NCBI GenBank assembly: GCA_036386395.1
Contig: DASVVU010000211.1
Span: forward strand, 1-25,971
Direction of reading: 5' to 3'
From: JAJKJG01 sp036386395
GTDB taxonomy: Bacteria > Pseudomonadota > Alphaproteobacteria > Rhizobiales > Beijerinckiaceae
Length of the DNA stretch: 25,971 nucleotides
Below, in pieces: positions 22,364-25,971 of the stretch. Under the pieces are notes generated by a model, which searched no databases, was not told where the DNA came from, and saw only the letters and a program-made list of their open reading frames with translations. Within the stretch, counting starts at the first letter, position 1; each line of letters starts with the position of its first letter. The translations under genes were made by a program, and so were the position numbers.

Positions 22364-22795
22364 TCAAGCGGCGCTCTGCTCGCGGGCCGGGTAGCCGGAA
22401 GCCTCGATCATTGCGCTGGCGAGGGTCGCGTAGGCGGCGCTCCAGGCCGCGCGGGCGCGCCCGTCGAAGTCCTGTCCGAGCCGGTCGGCAAGCGCCCCGA
22501 GGAGGGATTCGCCGACGAGGCCGTAGTGCTCGCGCTCGACTCCGTAGGCGACGTGGCGGCGGGCGAGCGCCCGCACCTCGACTATCACAGCATCGAGCTT
22601 GTCGAGGCTGCGCACCACGTGGGCGAGGGCTGCCATGAGCTTTGCCCCTTGCGTCTTCATGTCGGTGGCGAACAGGGCCCGCAGGCCCGGATCGAGGGCG
22701 AAGAGTCGCTCGTAGAAGGTGGCGGCGAAGCCGTCCCGGTCGGCCGCGAGCGCGGCGAAACCGTTCCGGACGAGCTGGATGTCGGCGGATGTCAT
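22364..22795 (-). CDS. Single-domain globin
   Basis: A 143-residue globin like the haem domain of flavohaemoglobins or Vitreoscilla haemoglobin, without reductase domains. Key positions are visible: Tyr28 (B10) in FAATFYERLF, Gln49 (E7) in DMKTQGAKLM and the proximal His81 (F8) in LARRHVAYGVEREHY. The Tyr-B10/Gln-E7 pair is typical of globins that bind oxygen tightly and oxidise nitric oxide. A separate reductase would be needed for turnover. The ATG at 22795 fits the family length; its binding site is weak (AGGA about 11 bases away). It is the last gene of the minus-strand redox cluster, 116 bases after the UPF0280 gene, with a possible promoter of its own in between. Confidence 0.92.
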   Translation of the reverse strand: MTSADIQLVRNGFAALAADRDGFAATFYERLFALDPGLRALFATDMKTQGAKLMAALAHVVRSLDKLDAVIVEVRALARRHVAYGVEREHYGLVGESLLGALADRLGQDFDGRARAAWSAAYATLASAMIEASGYPAREQSAA

Positions 22796-22879
22796 GGAAG
22801 GAGGAATCCTGCGGGCGCGGGGAGCGCTGTCATGCCGCTTGATGCCATGGCGCCGTTTCGGCGCGATGTCTCGGCTTCC

Positions 22880-22915
22880 GCAAAATTGTTTCGCGGCTGC
22901 AAAACAATGTTTCAA
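22880..22915 (-). promoter_or_regulatory. Possible globin promoter with direct repeats
   Basis: On the minus strand TTGAAA (22915-22910) could be a -35 box, with a poor -10 17-19 bases further. On the plus strand the stretch reads as two related units, GCAAAATTGTTTC (22880-22892) and GCAAAACAATGTTTC (22899-22913), AT-rich in a GC-rich region. This suggests a regulator site upstream of the globin gene; it also overlaps the end of the UPF0280 gene. Confidence 0.3.
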
Positions 22916-23799
22916 GCGTTCGCTTGGGCGCCCGGCGCGAGGGCGGCAGCAAGGGCTGGCTCCACGGCTAGAAGAGTCCGCCCCCGGAGCATTAGGGCGG
23001 CGCCGCGGATGAGGCCGCGGGCCATGAAGCTCTCGGCCTTGGCCTGCCCGCTCCGGAGCGCCCCTTCGATCTCCTCGGGCAGGAGGGGGCCGACCGCGCT
23101 CGTGACGAGGCGGTCGCCGAGGTCGCTGTCCGGGTCGAGGTCGCGGGCGGGCCGTCGCGCGACCGCCGGGCTGTCGACCGCGACGGCGTTCGCGACGAGG
23201 GTCGCGGCGGCGTCGGCGGCGGCGGCGCTCGCGGCCAGCACCGTCACGGAATCGGCGATGCCGAAGGTGAAGGAGCGGCCGTTGAAGCCCGAGGTCGCGA
23301 TGCCTCCGACGCGGTCCTCCGCGCGGAGCCGCACGGCTCCGTTGAGGGCCGGAACGACGCCGCGCGAAAAATCGCCGGCGATACCGACCGAGAGGCTCTC
23401 GCCGGGAGCCATGTGGAGTGCGATGTCGCCGCCGTCGTTGACGAAGGCCTTGTCGAGGCCGGCTGCGGCCAGCATGCCGTGCAAAAGCTCGTCGGCGACG
23501 CTGCCGGCGACCGCCGCCATCGGCGTGACGAACTCGTCCGCGAAGGGCCGCACGGCCGCGGCCATCCGCCGGGCGACGGAGCTTTCGACCCGTGGGTTGT
23601 CCGCGATGGGCCGCTTCAGTTCGGAGAGTTCCGCGACGAGCTCGCCGAGGATGGTTTCGAACCGTGCCGCCGCCGCCTCTTGGGCGCGCCGCACCGCCGC
23701 TTCCATGCCCCAAGCGCGCAGCACCACGTCGACCGGCCCTTGCGAGAGGTGCAGGCGGTTGCCCGGGAGGGATTGGATCGTGGCCGCCGGGAAGCGCAT
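22912..23799 (-). CDS. UPF0280 family protein (ApbE superfamily)
   Basis: A 295-residue protein of the UPF0280 family, a branch of the ApbE (FMN transferase) superfamily whose reaction is not established. The recognisable parts are LPGNRLHLSQGPVDVVLRAWG (about residues 11-31), a helical FETILGELVAELSELKRP segment, MAAVAGSVADELLHGM, the AFVNDGGDIALHM block (about residues 138-150) and GGIATSGFNGRSFTFGIADSVTVLA. The VNDGGDIA and GIATSG blocks correspond to the NxGGxI and metal/flavin-binding regions of ApbE. In related bacteria this family neighbours 6-hydroxynicotinate-reductase-like genes (recalled, not tested), as it does here. The ATG at 23799 is separated from the MarR gene by a 165-base repeat-rich gap. 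Confidence 0.9.
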   Translation of the reverse strand: MRFPAATIQSLPGNRLHLSQGPVDVVLRAWGMEAAVRRAQEAAAARFETILGELVAELSELKRPIADNPRVESSVARRMAAAVRPFADEFVTPMAAVAGSVADELLHGMLAAAGLDKAFVNDGGDIALHMAPGESLSVGIAGDFSRGVVPALNGAVRLRAEDRVGGIATSGFNGRSFTFGIADSVTVLAASAAAADAAATLVANAVAVDSPAVARRPARDLDPDSDLGDRLVTSAVGPLLPEEIEGALRSGQAKAESFMARGLIRGAALMLRGRTLLAVEPALAAALAPGAQANA

Positions 23800-23817
23800 C
23801 GCAGGTCAGCGCGGGCG

Positions 23818-23856
23818 CTTCCCCCTTCCCCTTGCGGGGAGGGGCAGGGGTGGGGC
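23818..23856. repeat. GC-rich palindromic repeat, copy 2
   Basis: CCCTTGCGGGGAGGGG is followed by AGGGGTGGGG. Over about 28 bases it matches the minus strand of the copy near the left edge (150-178) with a single mismatch (C for T). It sits between the MarR and UPF0280 genes, so the element lies inside a probable transcript and could form a hairpin there. Confidence 0.6.
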
Positions 23857-23862
23857 GCGGCG

Positions 23863-23954
23863 GTCATGATGGGGGATGCGCATCCCTTGAACCTCCCGCG
23901 AGGGCGCACTGCGGCCCGTCATGATGAGGATGCGGCCCCCCGGCATCATCATGA
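23863..23954. promoter_or_regulatory. Repeat-rich candidate regulatory island upstream of UPF0280 gene
   Basis: GTCATGATGGGGGATGCG (23863-23880) and GTCATGATGAGGATGCG (23918-23934) are near-identical direct repeats 55 bases apart. The minus strand of 23942-23954 reads TCATGATGATGCC, a shorter inverted relative. Overlapping the first copy is the perfect 14-base palindrome GGGATGCGCATCCC (23873-23886). The island lies just downstream of the MarR gene and 64-155 bases before the UPF0280 start; MarR proteins bind palindromes of this size. Confidence 0.4.
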
Positions 23955-23964
23955 AGCATGGCTC

Positions 23965-24417
23965 TCATCCGAGCTTCGCGATGAGCCGCAGCAGCGTCTC
24001 CGCCTCCTTGGCCGAGAGCGGCGCGAGCGTCCGGCGCGACACCTCCGCGGCAACCGCCTTCATGCGGGCGACGGCGGCGCGGCCCTCGCCGGTGAGCGCG
24101 ACGAGGACGACGCGGGCGTCCTTGCCGTCGACGCGGCTCTCGACGAGGCCGCGCTTCGCGAGGCGCCCGACGACGCCGAAGATCGTCGCCGGGTCCATGG
24201 CGATAAGGCGCCCGAGCTGGTTCTGCGGGACGGGGCCGACGTCGTCGAGCTTCGCCAGCGCCGCGAACTGGGTCGGGGTCACGTCGAACGAGCCCATCAC
24301 GGCGTTGAAGATGTCGCTCGCGCGCTGGTGCGCCTTGCGCAGGCGGAAGCCGATCTGGTCCTCGAGGACGTAGCCTTGGGCTTCGCCTTCGGCGGGCGCG
24401 GGTCGGAGCGCTTCCAT
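23965..24417 (-). CDS. MarR-family transcriptional regulator
   Basis: A 150-residue winged-helix regulator. The order is typical of MarR: an N-terminal dimerisation helix (QIGFRLRKAHQRASDIFNAVM), the FDVTPTQFAALAKL helix, a helix-turn-helix with MDPATIFGVVGRLAKRGLVESRV, the wing DGKDARVVLVALTGEG, and a C-terminal helix. Such proteins usually repress nearby genes and release DNA on binding an aromatic ligand. The ATG overlaps the stop of the reductase gene by one base (TGATG), so the two are co-translated, and an effector related to the reductase substrate is plausible. The palindrome and direct repeats just downstream are candidate sites. No cysteine is present, so redox sensing by thiols is unlikely. 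Confidence 0.93.
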   Translation of the reverse strand: MEALRPAPAEGEAQGYVLEDQIGFRLRKAHQRASDIFNAVMGSFDVTPTQFAALAKLDDVGPVPQNQLGRLIAMDPATIFGVVGRLAKRGLVESRVDGKDARVVLVALTGEGRAAVARMKAVAAEVSRRTLAPLSAKEAETLLRLIAKLG

Positions 24418-25946
24418 CAGCCCAAGCCCTCAGCTTTTGTCGTCGGCCGCCTGAACGGCCAGGGGTTGTCCTCGCGCCAGGGATCGACCCGGGCCGGCTC
24501 GCCGAGAGCGCGCAACACCTCGCCGAGGCTCGCGATGTCGGCGGCGTGGCCGCCGAGCGCCAGGTAGAGGTCACGCGGCAGCGTGAACTCGATCGGGGCG
24601 ACGATCGCCGGCGTCGGCACGTAGCCGAAGGAGCCCTTGGGCATGCGCGTCACGTCGACCATGACGGTGATGCCGCCGCCGGGCCATAAGGTAGCCGGCG
24701 CGCCGCCGAGCGTCACCCGCGTCTCGCCCCTCGCGACCGAGCGGGTGAGCAGCACCGGGTTCTCGGTGACGCCCGCCCGAAGCGAGCCGCCGGCCCCGGC
24801 CATGAACAGCACCGAGCACAAGGACGGCTCGCAGTTCTCGCCGATGCGGTCGACGACCGTGCGCACCGCCTGAGGCATCGGCGTCGGCACGGGGCGAAGC
24901 GCCTCGTCGAGCACGCAGTAGAGCGCGTCCTCGCCGGTCGTGGAGGTGAGGAGGAGGCGAAGCCCAGGCCACGCCACGGCCGGGTCGATCTTCTGGATGA
25001 TGGCGAGGGGATCGGCGATGTTGGTTCCGCCCCAGCCGAGGCCGGGCTGGGCCACCTGGAAGTAGCGCCCCGGCGTCGATTTCCGCCCCCGCACCCGGAT
25101 GCCGGCCGGGCGCATGTCGAGGCAGCGCCCGGCCTGGTGCTCGGTCAGGACGCCGGTGATGTGGTCGTCGACGACAATTACCTCGTCGACGTAGGGGGCC
25201 CACTGCCTGGCGAAGATGCCGACCGTCGCCGAGCCGCAGCCGACCCGCATCCGCTCCTCCGGCCGCCCATCGACGATCGGCGCCGCGCCCGCCTGCACGA
25301 CCACCGTGTGACCGCCGTCGACCGCCATCTCGACCAGTTCGCCGGAGCAGAGCTTAAGCAGTGTGTCGCAGGTGACCGTGCCCTCCTTTTTCGAGCCGCC
25401 GGTGAGGTGGCGCACGCCGCCGATGGAGAGCATCTGCGAGCCGTACTCGGCGGTCGTGACGTGCCCGACCTGCTCGCCCTCGACCCGCACGGCCGAGGTC
25501 TCGGGGCCGAGGTGCCGGTCGGTGTCGATCTTCACCTTGACGCCGCAGTAGCTGAAGATGCCTTCCGTCACGACCGTGACGGTATCGACGCCGTCGTGCT
25601 CGGCCGCGACGATGAACGGCGCCGGCTTGTAGTCCGGATAGGTCGTGCCGGCGCCGACGCCGGTCACGAACGTGCGCGCCGGATCGAGCATCCGTCCGTC
25701 CCATTCGGGCCTTGCGAACTCGACGACCCGCCCGCCGTCCGCGACGGCGCGTTGCATCAGCACGACGGGATCGGTGCGCACGAGCTGCCCGTCCACGTTC
25801 GCATACCGGCTGCACGCCCCCGCCCGCCCCGGCCGGATGCGGCACAGCACCGGACAGGCATCGCACCGCACGATCCCGTCGCCTTCGGCGGCGCCGAACT
25901 TTTGCGAGCGGGGAAGCGCTCCGGCCGTTTGGACGGGCTCAGTCAT
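24417..25946 (-). CDS. 6-hydroxynicotinate reductase-like iron-sulfur protein
   Basis: A 509-residue protein resembling 6-hydroxynicotinate reductase (Hnr), known from nicotinate fermentation in Eubacterium barkeri. Four cysteines near the N-terminus (28, 31, 35, 45; CDACPVLCRIRPGRAGAC) are spaced for an iron-sulfur cluster. Other blocks include GVGAGTTYPDYKPAPFIVA, EGIFSYCGVKVKIDTDRHLG, GSKKEGTVTCDTL, RVGCGSATVGIF and GENCEPSLCSVLFMAG. The known enzyme uses reduced ferredoxin to reduce the pyridone ring; whether this relative acts on nicotinate or another N-heterocycle is open, as no nicotinate hydroxylase or enamidase gene is in the window. It overlaps the MarR gene by one base and probably leads the cluster. 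ATG at 25946; upstream regulation lies outside the window. Confidence 0.85.
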   Translation of the reverse strand: MTEPVQTAGALPRSQKFGAAEGDGIVRCDACPVLCRIRPGRAGACSRYANVDGQLVRTDPVVLMQRAVADGGRVVEFARPEWDGRMLDPARTFVTGVGAGTTYPDYKPAPFIVAAEHDGVDTVTVVTEGIFSYCGVKVKIDTDRHLGPETSAVRVEGEQVGHVTTAEYGSQMLSIGGVRHLTGGSKKEGTVTCDTLLKLCSGELVEMAVDGGHTVVVQAGAAPIVDGRPEERMRVGCGSATVGIFARQWAPYVDEVIVVDDHITGVLTEHQAGRCLDMRPAGIRVRGRKSTPGRYFQVAQPGLGWGGTNIADPLAIIQKIDPAVAWPGLRLLLTSTTGEDALYCVLDEALRPVPTPMPQAVRTVVDRIGENCEPSLCSVLFMAGAGGSLRAGVTENPVLLTRSVARGETRVTLGGAPATLWPGGGITVMVDVTRMPKGSFGYVPTPAIVAPIEFTLPRDLYLALGGHAADIASLGEVLRALGEPARVDPWREDNPWPFRRPTTKAEGLG

Positions 25947-25971
25947 AAGGCGCCGCGCTTCGCCCCTCCCC

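Noticed and set aside
1..25971. CRISPR array, prophage, insertion sequence or integrase
   Set aside because: No regularly spaced repeats, no transposase, integrase or phage structural protein could be read on either strand.

Overview
The window is GC-rich chromosomal DNA, about 70 percent GC by eye, with strong G/C at third codon positions. It looks like an alphaproteobacterium of the order Hyphomicrobiales (Rhizobiales), possibly near Methylobacteriaceae. This rests on gene style (a YbbN-type thioredoxin followed by a Lon-N protein and a Trm112 protein, a UPF0280 protein beside a 6-hydroxynicotinate-reductase-like protein, an HpnK-like deacetylase), on GTG/TTG starts and on short interspersed palindromes typical of this order. 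The genus is not certain. No insertion sequence, phage, CRISPR array or conjugation gene is visible.

Layout. 1-2.3 kb: a composite inverted repeat, a small hypothetical gene and a PAS/degenerate-GGDEF/EAL cyclic-di-GMP phosphodiesterase. 2.3-4.75 kb (minus strand): an operon of YbaK/ProX-type aminoacyl-tRNA deacylase, YbbN co-chaperone, Lon-N domain protein and Trm112-like protein; the deacylase has a start-codon or frameshift problem. 4.98 kb: tRNA-Gly(GCC). 5.2-9.7 kb: family 2 glycosyltransferase, RmlC-like cupin, a VapBC toxin-antitoxin pair with its own promoter, a SAM methyltransferase and an MFS transporter. 9.96-11.6 kb: an orphan ATP-grasp ligase and a secreted four-cysteine protein. 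11.6-13.2 kb: rho with a promoter and a long C-rich leader. 13.2-17.5 kb: a DsbA/GST-kappa-type isomerase, a very unusual ABC-exporter-like protein with an eroded ATPase domain, and an MBL-fold hydrolase. 17.7-22.4 kb: a branched-chain-type aminotransferase, MurJ, a GtrB/Dpm1-type glycosyltransferase and an HpnK/ChbG-like deacetylase. 22.4-25.95 kb (minus strand): a 6-hydroxynicotinate-reductase-like iron-sulfur protein, a MarR regulator, a UPF0280 (ApbE-superfamily) protein and a single-domain globin.

The most interesting items are: (1) the 856-residue ABC-like protein, which has lost the Walker A lysine, the Walker B Asp/Glu pair and the H-loop His, carries a roughly 240-residue insert, and repeats the N-(L/I)-L-(F/Y)-G segment three times; (2) the redox cluster at the right end, with a repeat-rich regulatory island between the MarR and UPF0280 genes; (3) the rho leader, where an intrinsic terminator, a promoter and a C-rich, G-poor stretch follow in order and suggest Rho autoregulation.
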